DNA of 64,000 bases from Rhynchospora pubera. Taxonomy: Eukaryota > Streptophyta > Magnoliopsida > Poales > Cyperaceae. Positions 11,701 to 23,069 of the stretch are shown piece after piece (the stretch's first letter is position 1; each line of letters begins with the position of its first letter). The notes below the pieces were generated by a model that was not told where the DNA came from, did not search any database, and saw only the letters and a program-made list of their open reading frames with translations. Made by a program: the position numbers and the translations under genes. The stretch is taken from contig CM051459.1 of NCBI GenBank assembly GCA_028095005.1, forward strand, positions 197,013,902 to 197,077,901, written 5' to 3'.

Positions 11701-12983
11701 TCAAAATGGAGAAGAGGTGGATCTTTGGAGAGTGTTCCTTATAGTTTGCTGGCCTACAATGGAATGCCTCAACTACAGTTTCATAAAAGAGTAATACACT
11801 GAAGTCAATTAGCACACACGCCCAAGTCAACATAATATTCTAACAGAAGTACATATTAACGGAACTAGAAAAACTTCCAAAAAAAGACTCAACATATTTG
11901 ACATGAAAATTTCCATTCAATGCTTCATAAACTAATCAAATTCTTTAGTTCATTTGTAACGCAAAATAGGCCAAATATATATTTCAATCAGATGGTCAAA
12001 GGGGACCCTTGCCTTTTTCTTTGTCACAGTAAGCCTTGATCTTCTACATCAAGGGGTAATAAATACAAAAAAAGAGGGAAGCCAAATTATGCAGGTTAAG
12101 TACCTGATCATACTGCTTCCGAAGCTTTTCATTCTCTTGCGTCAAAGTTTGCACTGTCCGCTCCATCTCATTAGTCTGAGCCTAATTCGTACAGAAACCA
12201 ATTAATTCAACAAAAAAAATGGAGAGGAGATACAGAACATGGTACATGGACTACCCAATCCAAAAAAAGACTGTACATACTACATAGGCTTGTAAATACC
12301 AGTTTTCGAGCACGGGAGCGGGCTGCCGATTCACGGTTCTTTATCATGCGCTTCTGTCGCCGGTCACCTCCAACCATAGAACCCTCTGGAACTCTTTTCT
12401 TTGAGCAGAAGGAAAGTATGTTACCTGGTGAGGAGGGACCCATGATCATGTCATTTAAAGCAGGAGAGATAAACGAAGATGTCTCCGTGGCTCGACCAGT
12501 GACTCTCGAATCGCCTGAGCTGGAATTTGAGCTCGGGCTGTTGCCTAAGTAGCCGAAGTCGAGGCCCGAGTTTAGGCTCAGTGATGTCGGGGGAAGGTTT
12601 GGGGTAGGAATTGGTGGTAGTTTATGAGGGTCTTCTATGGGAGGGGAAATCGAAAGGGGCCGGTTGAGGGGACCGGCAAGGAAGTCTTGCAAGATCATGC
12701 CTTTGAAGGAGTTTGATTTGTTGGAGAGATGGAATTGGTTTTGGTGGTGGTTGTGGTGGTGATTTGGGTGGTAATGGTTGCTGCTGCCGTGGTAGTGGTT
12801 TTGAAGAGGAGTCATGAGAGAGATATCCTTCCACACATCTTCCATGGAGCGCCGAGGGGTCTGTGGGAAAATTATGGAGGCATTTGAGGAGGGAGATGAT
12901 CTTGACGAGGAGGAAGAAGAACCAAAGGTACGGTTTCTAGGGTTAGGGTTTGTGGTGTTGCTGTCTTGCTCTGAAGACCACAT
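11701..12983 (-). CDS. FD: FD-type bZIP transcription factor (3 exons)
   Basis: Nuclear bZIP factor of the FD/bZIP14 group; in the known family it binds ACGT-core sites and recruits FT through 14-3-3 proteins to activate floral meristem genes. Three exons on the minus strand, all phase 0: 12983-12300, 12181-12104 and 11772-11701, with GT..AG introns, give 277 residues (Arabidopsis FD is about 285). Visible: Ser-rich N-terminus; SMEDVWKDI (46-54); His/Asn-rich stretch (63-85); ILQDFLAGPLNRP (97-109); basic region with N216-x7-R224; zipper positions M234, L241, L248, L255; C-terminal LQRSTSSPF, the SAP-type 14-3-3 site, in which S274 aligns with FD Thr282. The start is the ATG at 12983; an upstream in-frame GTG is not used. 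The third exon is only 72 bp. All key motifs are intact, so the gene is probably functional. A close FD paralogue is the only real alternative. Confidence 0.93.
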
Positions 12984-13049
12984 TTTTTTTTTCACTTATA
13001 AGGCGGAGAGAAAGAAAAAGGACTGAAAGGAGAGAGGTAGAAGTAGAAC

Positions 13050-13082
13050 TCAGAAGAGGGAAAGTGTGATCTCTGCATCCAT
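13050..13082 (-). promoter_or_regulatory. Upstream ORF in the FD-like 5' leader
   Basis: On the minus strand, 97 bp before the main ATG, an ATG opens a 10-codon frame (MDAEITLSLF) ended by TGA. It lies downstream of the likely TATA box, so it would sit near the 5' end of the mRNA. If transcribed, it could reduce translation of the main frame. Its inclusion depends on the true transcription start. Confidence 0.4.
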
Positions 13083-13117
13083 TGGAGAGAACTCAGAGAA
13101 CTCTGCTTTAATTTGGT

Positions 13118-13127
13118 TATTTAAATA
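13118..13127 (-). promoter_or_regulatory. Candidate TATA box of the FD-like gene
   Basis: The sequence TATTTAAATA sits 135 bp upstream of the start codon on the minus strand. It is the only TATA-like motif in the proximal region and is followed by a CT-rich leader. Being palindromic, it does not by itself show direction. Confidence 0.45.
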
Positions 13128-13265
13128 AATTAAATGGGTTTCAAACTTTCAATTCATAGTACTAAGAGTACAAGGGTCACACGTGCTTAGGAGGTCACGC
13201 TAACCAATGCACATAATAGGCGATTCATCGACAGAGAGCAATTTTTTCTTTGCTTTAATTATACA

Positions 13266-13393
13266 GGGGCTGTTTGGATTTTTCGGAAAATTTGAAATTT
13301 TTTTTAATTTTAGACATAAATTTATTAAAAATTATGTAATTTTATAAAGAATTTAAATTATTTATAATAAATTTATGCAATCCAAACGGTCCC
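13266..13393. mobile_element. Short MITE upstream of the FD-like gene
   Basis: GGGGCTGTTTGGAT at the left and ATCCAAACGGTCCC at the right are inverted ends. The interior AGACATAAATTTATTAAAAA and its inverse identify it as kin of 2194-2351. It lies only ~140 bp upstream of the candidate TATA box. No clear target duplication. Confidence 0.6.
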
Positions 13394-14249
13394 ATTGGGT
13401 GTTCCTCGTGCAAATGAAAATTTTCATTTTCTGATCCTCAAAAACAGAAAATTTTTATTTTCCTAGTTTGCGTATACATTTCCTTATATGTAGATATGAT
13501 TGAAACACTTCAGCCCAAAGGATCTAAGACTTAATAAGTAGTCAAGTGTTGTCATTCTATATTTGAAAATTCAAATCATTACTATTAATCGAGTTGATGT
13601 ATTGCAATGAAGCTGAAATGTTGGGTCAAAGTCATGGGCACTGTCGGAATAAAGAGAAAAAACTTTTTTAAAGTTGGGCGATAAGATTATGTTTGTTAAG
13701 GTTTCTTGTCGAAAATCTTGACCTGCAGCATTTCCAATTGCCTTGATCAGAACAGGTTTACCATTAAGCTTGTCTCAATTAGTCAGACCTAGCTCGATCA
13801 TTGGTCCTCACAAAATGCTTCAAATCATGCTATAAATGTGCCGGGCAAGCGACCTCATGGAAATTTTAGCATCATGTTATCACGTTAATGCCAATTATTA
13901 GAGGATACTGTATTAGAAACATATGCTAAGCACTTTGTTGTCAATATTGTTATATTTGGACATGCACAATTTCATGATTATACAAATTAACATAGAAAAG
14001 AAACGATTGGTAATTAAAATTCGTAATTTCGGTTGCTTGATTAAAATTTAGGACTTTCGTATACATATAATTGAACCATTTTGATATTTTGTTGTATAGT
14101 TTTCATACAATTATGACAACAGAACCTTTTCTTTTAAAAGGGACTATTCTCGATGCACTTTCACCATTTATTTTTCCATTTCAGAAAAATGGAAAAAAAA
14201 AAATCCTCTCTACTGCTTTGCTACATATATCCATAAAATTGGAATTCTG
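13394..14249. other. Intergenic, nothing recognised
   Basis: Distal upstream region of the FD-like gene. No exon, RNA or bounded repeat is seen. Confidence 0.4.
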
Positions 14250-14412
14250 TGGCAGGTGTGGCGCGCCACACTAGCTGTCTGATCAAGATTCAATGGATAA
14301 GAGGAGCCCCGTGCATGTAACAGATTGATAGACCCGTAAAAAATGAACCGTCCGATCAAGATCAGACGGTCGTAGGTGCGCGACACATGGTGTAGCACGT
14401 CAGCAGATCCGG
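14250..14412. repeat. Foldback repeat, family 1, copy 3
   Basis: Shares GGAGCCCCGTGCATGTAAC and AACCGTCCGATCAAGATCAG with 5143-5338. The GTGGCGCGCCACAC at the left is itself palindromic, and GCGACACATGGTGTAGCACG lies at the right. Confidence 0.5.
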
Positions 14413-14584
14413 ATTGTATATCCATAGACAAATTTTCTCGTAAACGCTACTAGTATTCTTCATAATTTTCATAATGAATTAATTTTGGAGACGTCAGCAG
14501 ATCCGGATTGTATATCCATAGACAAATTTTCTCATAAACGCTGCTAGTATTCTTCATAATTTTCATAATGAATTAATTTAGGAT
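14397..14584. repeat. 94-bp tandem duplication
   Basis: The unit beginning ACGTCAGCAGATCCGGATTG at 14397 is repeated from 14491. The two copies differ at only a few positions, so the duplication is recent. It overlaps the right end of the preceding foldback repeat. Confidence 0.85.
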
Positions 14585-14754
14585 TCTTCTCTTAGGATGC
14601 AAAATTATATACAACTTTTGCGAAAAGTAACTAACGGTTAAATCCAATTTTCGAAAGCACCGCTTAATTATATTCATCAGCAGTTAAAAGTAACTAACGG
14701 AATGTTCAAAACAATCTCAATATTCTCAATTTTTCTCTTTCGGTCCAAATTTCT

Positions 14755-15110
14755 ATTCTAACAAAATCATGAAATTAGAATAATGAATATGAATAGGCAC
14801 ACATTTTTAAATTCTTATTTTTATTCCATATTCAATGCCTCATCCAAACTCACATGTTGGATGCACGAGATTAAGGAATCAGATAAAAATTAAGTTCTAA
14901 ATTTTTTATTCTTGTGAAACCCAAACAACACAAGAAATACGTGCCTATACATATTCATTATTCAAATTTCATGATTTTGAGCTTATTCAGGTTCTTATTA
15001 ATATTCTAACAAAATCATCGAATATATAGAATAAAAAATATAGACAGGCACGTATTTCTAAATTTTTATTCTTATTACTTAATCTTTGCAACATCCAAAC
15101 ATATTGTTTT
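14755..15110. mobile_element. MITE-like inverted repeat cluster
   Basis: A stretch at 14764-14808 (with AATGAATATGAATAGGCAC) pairs with its inverse at about 14941-14985, and a third partial copy follows at 15003-15060. CATCCAAACTCACATGTTGG-like ends are present but the exact borders are unclear. Confidence 0.45.
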
Positions 15111-15289
15111 TTCAGCTGGTCTTGTCTAATTTAAAAACTATCGTGGTATAAAATTTCCTCTTATTCTCTACAATCATTTTAAAAAATTGGGTCTTATTGT
15201 CTGACTATAGCCCTCGCCATTCGGTATACCGAACCGGAATATTTTGCATATTTCTGATGTTCGGTACATTCTGTATATCTGGTGTGTTT

Positions 15290-15470
15290 AGTATGAGGTT
15301 TGAATAAGTCTTATTTCGAATAAGACTTATTCGGGATGAAACCAAACGTGTTTTGAATAAGTCTTATTTCGAATAAGAGCTTATTCAACTCCTTATTCTA
15401 ATACAGTCTATCCCGAATAAGTCTTATTCGGAATAAAATTTTTTCAACATTTTGCCAAACACACCATTGT
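15290..15470. mobile_element. MITE with AATAAGTCTTATTCG palindromes
   Basis: Several alternating copies of GAATAAGTCTTATT and its complement make a strong foldback. The right end, read on the minus strand, is GTGTTTGGCAAAATGTTG, a style typical of hAT-like MITEs. The left end GTGTTTAGTATGAGGTTTGA is degenerate. No genes. Confidence 0.55.
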
Positions 15471-15474
15471 TCAG

Positions 15475-16330
15475 AAGAATGCTATATTGCTGCGATCATA
15501 AGTATTGCGAAGGTATAAAGTTGGACTTCTATTGTCCTGAAGAAGAGAAAGTGAGAAAAACGTCTATGCAAAAATGGAAAATAAAGGTGGATTGAACAAA
15601 TGTATTTACTCTTCTTCATTTTTGGTTTTATTCTTTTTTTTTTCATCATGTGTACTCCTTTCCCTCCGTTCTTTCTTTCAAGCAGAGCGCTTCTCGGCCA
15701 GATTAAGTTGTAATCAGGACCATCCACCATCAAAGAAATTGCATTGTATCTATGACAATGATAATTTTGCTGCCATCGTAAGTCAAACTTTCGTCTATAC
15801 GAGAGGCTGAGGTAGTGCAAACTACCATGTTCTAAAATTGGCATTGACAGTATGTTCCTAATTTTAAAATTTTTTATTTTTAAAAATTTCAATATATACA
15901 CATTATTATTTTCTAGTAAATTCTTCTCAGTGTTGCATACCAAATTTGGCCATTTAATTTTATGTTATTCATTACTTTGGAAGGCTAATCAAATACGTTC
16001 GGATTATCATTGAGTCTTTGAAGAAGGGATGGATATTCTGAACACTGTTTGGGTCCTTGGGATTTGTGTGTTTGTAATCGACAATATGCGCAAAACTTCA
16101 TTCAAAAAATATTATGTTTCTTTTGGTAATCAATTTTTCGTAACATTTATTGTTCAACATTTACAGAGGAATACATTTTAATGTCCATTTTTAACATTGT
16201 CATTATAAAAAGACGATGTAAACAGTCACAATTTTATTAGTATTGTATAACGCCATTACTATGTGACAGAACAATTTTTTTTCAATTTATTTCATAATTC
16301 CATTATAGTTAAGGTAATGACAGACATATA
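15475..16330. other. Intergenic, nothing recognised
   Basis: Overlapping open frames on both strands at 15480-15940 are low-complexity and match no family I know. The remainder is AT-rich. Confidence 0.4.
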
Positions 16331-16440
16331 ATTTTGACAATCCAAAGCAATACATTATGGAAAAAAATTAACTTGGCAGGAGAGAATGTAGTTTTGACAA
16401 TCCAAAACAATACATTATGGAAAAAATTTGACTTAATTTG
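16331..16440. repeat. Short tandem duplication (~60 bp)
   Basis: TTTTGACAATCCAAAGCAAT followed by ACATTATGGAAAAAA occurs at about 16334 and again at 16392, with a few differences. Confidence 0.7.
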
Positions 16441-16499
16441 ACTTGGCAGTACCTCTCCCAGCTGATTTCATAGAAGCATATTTATCTAAATAAATGAAC

Positions 16500-17077
16500 T
16501 TCTTTTTTTTTTACCACAATTGGGAAAAGTTCAATCTCCAGCTCTCCTATAATATACAGAAATGTCATCCAACAAATTATCATCCAACGCCATCCGATTC
16601 TCTTATTTCCTTCCCTCGAGTTCTTTCTCCGCTATTTTTCTATCTTTCCTCTTTTTTCTCTACTTCTCTCCTCCTTTCTCTCACCTCCGCTGCTCTCGCC
16701 CTTCACCTCAGCTCTCCCCTCCTCTCTTCTCCTCTCCTCCATTGCTTTTTGTATCTATCCTCCCTCTAGCCTCATCTTATCTCCTACGTCGTCTTCCGCA
16801 TCTCCTCCCTTATTTCGCCCACCATTGATTCCACCTCTCTCCCCATACCTCTATATCATTCTCATTCGCCTCCACCATGTGAACTCTATATTGTTTTCTT
16901 AGAATGAACATATACGATAATAAAATAAACATGTACAAAGATTTAGAGGGGGAAAAAAATCAAAGTATATTGATACAAGAATAAAGTGATCATATATAAC
17001 AAACAAATTAAACAAATATAACAAACAAAGTAAACTCATACAAAAGATAAAGCGAACATATTAATATCACCATTATT
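16500..17077. repeat. CT-rich tract followed by GAACATA repeats
   Basis: 16600-16800 is a pyrimidine-rich tract with many CTCCTCTC units. It is followed by words like ATGAACATATACGATAATAA and AACAAACAAAGTAAACTC. The same pairing (CT-rich plus GTTCACTTTG words) occurs in the Mutator-like element at 62844-63933, and the GA-rich stretch at 21050-21180 would be the other arm. This may be one old element broken by later insertions. The open frames over the CT tract are not credible genes. Confidence 0.35.
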
Positions 17078-20000
17078 TGTTAGTATTTGGACCGTACTTA
17101 GCACTCACATAACACTCAAACCATTAAATTATTTGATAAATTGTAATGATTTTCTACGTATTGGCTCTACCGTCGTCTTTTCTCTTATTTTCAGGTTTCT
17201 TGATGATTTTTGGTGGATTCTCAATCTTTAGATGGATTTGGCACTTGGCATAAACTAGACGACTCATTCCTAGAACTTGAAGGCGATGTTCAAGCCACCA
17301 TTCGGATCGAATGACTCATGCTCGGACCGAATGGAGCTTTGCTTGGACCAAATGACTCATACTCGGGCCTAATTGAAGATTTAGGAGAAGAAAATGACCA
17401 AATGGAATCAATAGCATTGAAGAGCTCATCCTAAACTTTCCAACGGTTTTTGAATCGCCTCAATCGGAGTCTGGATGAAAAAATTATGCTCAAAATACAA
17501 ACAGAGGCCAAAATCTGAATTTCACGCTTCTGCTCGGTCCGAGTGAACAGTACTCGGTCCGAGTGAACAGTAACTCGGTCCGAGTGAACCACTGTTGGAT
17601 TTCCTATCTTCTGCTCGGTCCGAGCAGAGCACCGACAGAGCTCAAATGGCAAGTATTTATGCGGGGAAATTAGTTTTTTTGGCAAGTTTTCTTTCCTTGG
17701 TGCTCCAATTACCTTTCTATGTACGTGGAGATTAATATAAATGCACCCCTAGCCCAGCAAGAAGGGATGAAAGCCTCTACACCTCCAATTAAACCTTCCA
17801 TATCACAAATCCACTTTTCATAGCCTCCATCCACCTTCCCAAGGTGATTTTCCACCATTATTCATTGAAGACAACCTATTCTTGAGGCGACGGCAGCAAT
17901 GAGAAGTTGTGACACGCCCCTACATCGCTCCACCGCCTTTGAAGATTGAAGATTGAGCATAGAAAGACAACTCGGTTTATTCTTCCTATGTTTTTATCTA
18001 TAATTTCCATGGGCTTGTATCTTGTTATTTTTATGCTATTTGTTGTGTGTTTTGATTCGATGTTAGGCTAAATTTATGTTGTCTTAGGAGTAAGATAGTA
18101 ACTTAGGTTTGGATGTTGTGATTTGACTCGTTATGATATGATATATTTTGTTGATTTGTTTTGTTGAGAATTATGTTAATTGCTTATTTTAATTACTTGG
18201 TTAAGTCTAATTAACTTCTAGATGTACGGCCGCTGATGAAGGAATTAGAACCTAGGAATCAAATAAATTTATAAATCTAGAGCTAACCTCACTAGTCGTT
18301 TTAGTTAAGATTTAGGGTCGAACCCAAGGGACGGATTAATGAGTACCGGACTTTACTTCCTCACGAAAGCTAGACAAGATAATTTTTATGGATTTTGGTT
18401 GATTAAATCTAAAGGTGCAAGTAAATAAAATATTTTTGGGTATTTTAATTATCTAATAATCTAAATGCTTAAAGAGAAATTTTTGGTGTTTTAATATGCA
18501 AATGAATGTCCTAGGGGTCAGGTTTCACTTAGGTTTAGCTTCTGGATCGCCGGATCGCTCGCTTTCGCGTTAAATACCGGATTACCAGAATTCCTACCTT
18601 CAGTTCGGTCCGAACCAGACTAGTTCGGTCTGAACAGAGAGTATGAAACTGAGTTATGACGAGTTAAACTTGGCTTTGATGTCGTGAAGGGCTTAGACTG
18701 GCTGTGGCTAAGGTTCCTATTCCTCAACTGTCGTCTTTTGGACTAGAAATTAGCACAGGACACTACTTTACCCATATAGATCAATTAAACCTAAACTTTC
18801 GTGTCGGTATTTTAATTAACCTATGTCTAAATTATTGGTTTTCTTAGGGATATCTAAGTTGCTTTTCAGCCAACTTAGAAGCTACACCTTTCAGTGCAAG
18901 CTAGCCTCCTCTTTCGAATCTTCAACTTATCACATGCACTTTATTTAATTCCAATTGATTAATCCTAATTTTGTAACTTAACTAAATGTGGCCATTCACT
19001 TAGAAGTAAACTAGTCCAAACAATATAATCTAACAAGCATGAAAATAATACTCAATAGATAGATCACAAGTCAAAGTATCAAGCCAATCACATCATAACA
19101 TCAAACTAATCCTAACCTACATCCTTACCCTAAGACATAATAAATCTAAACTATCATGCTAACAAGACAACAACAAATGCAAATAAAGAAGATACAAACT
19201 CTAATCGATCAAATATCAAGAGAAAGGAAGAAATAAACCAAATATCGCCTCTAACTCGAGATACCGAACATCTAGAGCCGTGGTTGGGTTGAAACTACTG
19301 CCGTCGCATCTAGAATCGCTCCAAAGTCGCTGCCATGGTTGTGCTATGCTGCGGGAGGTGGAATCTCACGCCTTTCGGCGTGAGAACGGTGGTGAAAAGG
19401 TGCCAAAACGTGGTGGGAAGAAGAATTTCGTGGTTTGTGGCCCCCCTTCATCCAAGGTAGTATGAGACACTTTATAGAAGGTCCTAGGTTGCTTGGAAGA
19501 GAGGCTAGGGCATCCAGGTCGCTAAACCTTGCCAAAATATCACTTTCCTTCATTGAAAACTTGCCAAAACGACTAATTCAGCTCTCAGTTCGGGTCAAAT
19601 TGATCTTGTTCGGGTCAAATAGGTTCAGTTCGGACCAAAATAGCTCAGTTCGGACCGAACTGGATCACTTCGGGTCGAACTGGAGCACTTCAGGTCGAAC
19701 TGAATCCGTTCGGGTCGAACCGAGACTCCAGCATTGAGCAGCGATAGTGTTTCAATTATAATTTCTTCATCCGGACTCCAATTGAGGTGATTCAAAAACC
19801 GTTGGAAAGTTTAGGATGAGCTCTACAATTCTATTGCTTCTATTTAGTCTTTTTCTTCTCCTAAATCCATCATTTCATTGAATAATTGTGTGTGATCCAC
19901 CGAATTCCTGCAATTCAATATAAAAACCACAACAGTATCCAATTCTAGACAAATATAGCACAAAGCACAATGCATGTAGGGGTTTGAGCTACCATTTAAG

Positions 20001-20778
20001 TGTAAAGTCCGGCCAAAATGCACATATAAATATGAGATATCAGCCGCATTTAGTTAAGTTCTAAAGTTAGGTTAATCAAGATAATTTAGATAAGTATTTG
20101 GGATAAATCGTAGATCCGAAAGGGGAGATTAGTTGACACCAAAAGTGTAACTTTTAGACAAGTCCAAAAGACCTCTAGATATCCTTATGAACTCCAACAA
20201 ACAAGTTTAAGTTGATTGAATTCTATACCAAAAGTTGTGAACCAATCGAGTTAATTAGGTTAGGTTGTGATTGAACCAGTGTCTAGTCCAACAAGCGAAA
20301 GCTGAGGTTTAGAGTATCTAGGTTTGACCAACAAACCCTAGCACAAAGCATAAAGTTTTATAAAGAGTCAAAACCACACACTTATACCATCTGTTCGGAC
20401 CGAACAGAGCGGTATATGCTTGAAAAACACCGTTTGATGCACGAAAGTGATAAGTTCTGTGTTCTAGAGTCCAAACCGATGTGAAACCTGAACCTAAGAC
20501 GACTTTTATATTGTTAAAACACCAAAAACATCTCTTTTAAGCATTTATATTTTTTTTAGAAAATTAAAATACCCAAAAATATTTATTTACTTGCACCTTT
20601 AGATTTAATCAACCAAAATCCATAAAAATTATCTTGTCTAGCTTTCGTGAGGAAGTAAAGTCCGGTACTTATTAATCCGTCCTTTGGGTTCGACCATAAA
20701 GCTTAACTAAAACGACTAGTGAGGTTAGTTCTAGGTTTATAAATTTATTTGATTTCTAAGTTTTAAGCCTTCATCGCA
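17078..20778 (+). mobile_element. LTR of a Gypsy-like family, split by an inverted relative
   Basis: Sequence from about 17078 to 18233 and from about 20048 to 20778 aligns, in opposite orientation, with the intact LTR at 18234-20042. Examples: GAGCTCATCCTAAACTTTCC at 17419, and GCACCTTTAGATTTAATCAA near 20597. The two parts therefore form one LTR interrupted by that insertion. Ends are approximate and no target duplication was found. Internal CTCGGTCCGAG palindromes are repeated around 17530-17630. Superfamily is a guess from general LTR style; no coding region is present. Confidence 0.6.
18234..20042 (-). mobile_element. Solo LTR nested in a related LTR (GCCGC duplication)
   Basis: The unit runs from TGATGAAGGAATTAG to GAGATATCA and is flanked on both sides by GCCGC (18229-18233 and 20043-20047), a perfect 5-bp target duplication. 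It aligns in inverse orientation to the flanking LTR halves, so an element inserted into a relative and later lost its interior. It contains repeated TTCGGACCGAAC-type motifs at 19590-19720. No gag or pol. Retroelement orientation is inferred from the alignment to the flanking copy. Confidence 0.8.
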
Positions 20779-21182
20779 TATATACATATATAGTGAACGT
20801 ATACAATCAACAAAGTGAATGAGTACATCTATTAGATATTCCTTTAGTTTTATAGACTTAGTAGAAATTAGATACTTCCTTGTTGTAATTAAGTGAATTG
20901 TTACTTCTATTAGGTATTCTCTTAGTAATACTAACCGAGTAAATATTATATACTAGTTTGTTATAACAAACTAAACACCTATGTGCATTAAATAATTTCT
21001 TAGTATTACTAACTATCAAGAAATATAAAATTATTTAAGAGAAGGAAAAGTGAAAAAAAATAAAAGAAAACGAAGAAAGAAACAAGGAGAAAAAGATAGA
21101 TGAGAGAGGAATCATACAGAAAGGGAGAGAGAGGTGAGGAAGAGAGGGGAGACATGAGAGGGAGGGAACAGAGGGAGAAAGC
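20779..21182. other. AT-rich then GA-rich host DNA left of the CACTA element
   Basis: 20779-21050 has AGTGAACGTATACAATC-like words. 21050-21182 is strongly purine-rich. The purine-rich sequence resumes right of the CACTA element (33142-33200), which fits one original locus cut by the insertion. Confidence 0.45.
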
Positions 21183-21186
21183 AAAC

Positions 21187-21440
21187 ATTACGCGAAATTT
21201 CGACTTCTGTAACGGTTAATAAAAGACATTTGTAAAGGTACACGTAACGTTACAGTAGCCCCCGTTACAGAAGGTTTAATAACCGTTACAGATCTATAAC
21301 GGTTATTATCTAATAACCATTATGGTATTATGGATGGAAATGTGGTTACGGTTTTTTGGAGAACATCTGTAACGATTATTAGATAATAACCTTACAGAAG
21401 ACTGGCTTCTGTAACGGGTATTATATAATAACCGTTATCG
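21187..21440. repeat. CACTA left subterminal repeats
   Basis: Paired CTGTAACGG and CCGTTACAG motifs are separated by TTATTANNNAATAA-type spacers, several arranged as palindromes. They mirror the array at 32650-33120 and would be the transposase binding region of the element. Confidence 0.7.
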
Positions 21441-21444
21441 TATT

Positions 21445-22709
21445 TGTTGTCCCTAAACGAGGCGGTTTAACCAAGGTTTAGCGGAAGCAATTGAGGTTTT
21501 GGACCGGTTTGGTATGAACTATCCTAACACAATTTAATTGTTACCCCATACAAGTAAACACACAAGCAATTCAAGTATAGCAAGATAATAAAGAGAAAAA
21601 AGATAGAGAAAAATTGAACACTCGGCATGATTGCGGAGTTCCGACCCGCTAGAAAAAGGCTATACTTAGTCGTACGTCTCCGGGAGTTTCGTTACCACGA
21701 AAAGGCGCGCTCCGTTCAATTCCAACAAGAACGGGACTACAACTTCGAACCGAATCACCTTCTTACAAGACTCTCAAGGTGGATCGGCCTAACTCGAATG
21801 GCACAACGGCCTCAAATGAGAAGAGCTCTCAACCTATTCCAACCTACACCTAGCGACAATGTCGGGACGGTGGTGTTTGAGGCCACTAAATCTCTCAAGA
21901 TGGTCTAGCTATGAAAAGTTCAAGTGAGAGAGTATCCAGCAAAAACTGGATATATATAGGGCTCGGAAAGAGCAGTTTACCAGCAAAAACTGGACACAGC
22001 GTTGTACAACACTGAATAGCGTTATACGACGCTGGAATATGACCGTTGTAAATTCTAACAGCTAGTTAATATAGCCGTTGGTCTGTCAGAGTGTTGTGCA
22101 ACGCTATTTGTCGTTGCGCAACGTGGGAGTGTACAGTCAAAGGAAAGCTTCGACAATTCCATTGGAAATTGCCAGAGCGTTGCTTGCCACTGATTAGCGT
22201 TACACAACGTTAAAGGGAGAAAAATGGAACAACTCTGACAGATTCAACAGAGCGTTGTACAACCATTGTTCCAAGTTTTTAACTATAGCGTTGTACAACA
22301 CTACTGAACGTTGTACAGTGTTGTGACTCAGCGTTACCTAACTCCATATAGCGTTGTGCAACGTTGATTTACAAAAGTCAGAATTTAGCTTTACTAGTTT
22401 AGAAACCTCAGCGTTGTGTGCCACTATTCAGCGTTGTACAACGCTGGGTCATAGAAAATAAGATTTTGCTGGTATAATGAGCTTTTCGCTATCTAGACCA
22501 TTTCAAGTATAAACAAGGACTAAAGTATACTTTCTATCCTAGTCTAAACTAGTCTACAAACTCTCGAAAGACTTGATTTTGATCTTTCTTAAAGTTTTTA
22601 TCCAAGTCTTCATAAATTGCATCTTCTTCCTATAAAACTCAAAGAAGATTGTTAAATGCCAAATGATATTGTTTTGTAATCGACAAACTTAGAGACGTTT
22701 AGTACAACA
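21445..22709 (-). repeat. 3' LTR of the gag-only element
   Basis: 1265 bp, TGTTGTCCC...TACAACA on the plus strand. It shares long runs with the other LTR but has lost two blocks present there, so the insertion is not very recent. It holds many GCGTTGTACAACGC-like palindromes between 22000 and 22460. Confidence 0.85.
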
Positions 22710-23069
22710 ATCTCCTCCTTTTGACGATTTGCAAAACAATATCATTAGTAAAGCGATTAAATTTTGGCATTTCACAAGCTTTACTATAATTCTCCCCCCT
22801 TTTGTAAAACGACAAAAGGTGAAAATCATAGCAAGCTCCCCCTAAATTTACGGCTCCCCATTAATTTTGGAGAAACGGAATTGGAGAACCAATTTTAGGG
22901 CACTACACAAAGTAGTGTGACCAAATTTAACCTCTCAAATAATAAGAAGATAAAAATAAGGAGGCTCCCCCTAAATATTTGGCTTATAGGACCGTGGGTA
23001 AACTTGGTATTTAGGCCACATTGGTTACCATACAATGAGTTGTACCACTAGAGGTACAAGCTTTGGAAC
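22710..23069. other. Non-coding interior of the gag-only element
   Basis: Between the second Gag zinc knuckle and the polypurine tract. In a complete Copia element pol would occupy this side. Here ~360 bp hold no protease, integrase or reverse-transcriptase motif on either strand, so pol was deleted cleanly. Confidence 0.6.

Noticed and set aside
12346..12552. Plus-strand frames across FD exon 1
   Set aside because: Antisense shadows of the FD-like coding exon.
12983..12995. Upstream in-frame extension MKKK of the FD-like protein
   Set aside because: The first codon would be GTG; the family starts at the following ATG and the extension is only an A-run.
15482..15943. 153-residue minus-strand frame
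   Set aside because: Low-complexity, Lys/Ile/Arg-rich, overlaps another frame on the other strand, and matches no family I know.
16494..16828. Two Ser/Leu-rich frames
   Set aside because: Direct translation of a CT-rich tract in two frames; no start context or homology.
19435..19737. 100-residue plus-strand frame
   Set aside because: Lies inside an LTR and is mostly a translation of the TTCGGACCGAAC repeats.
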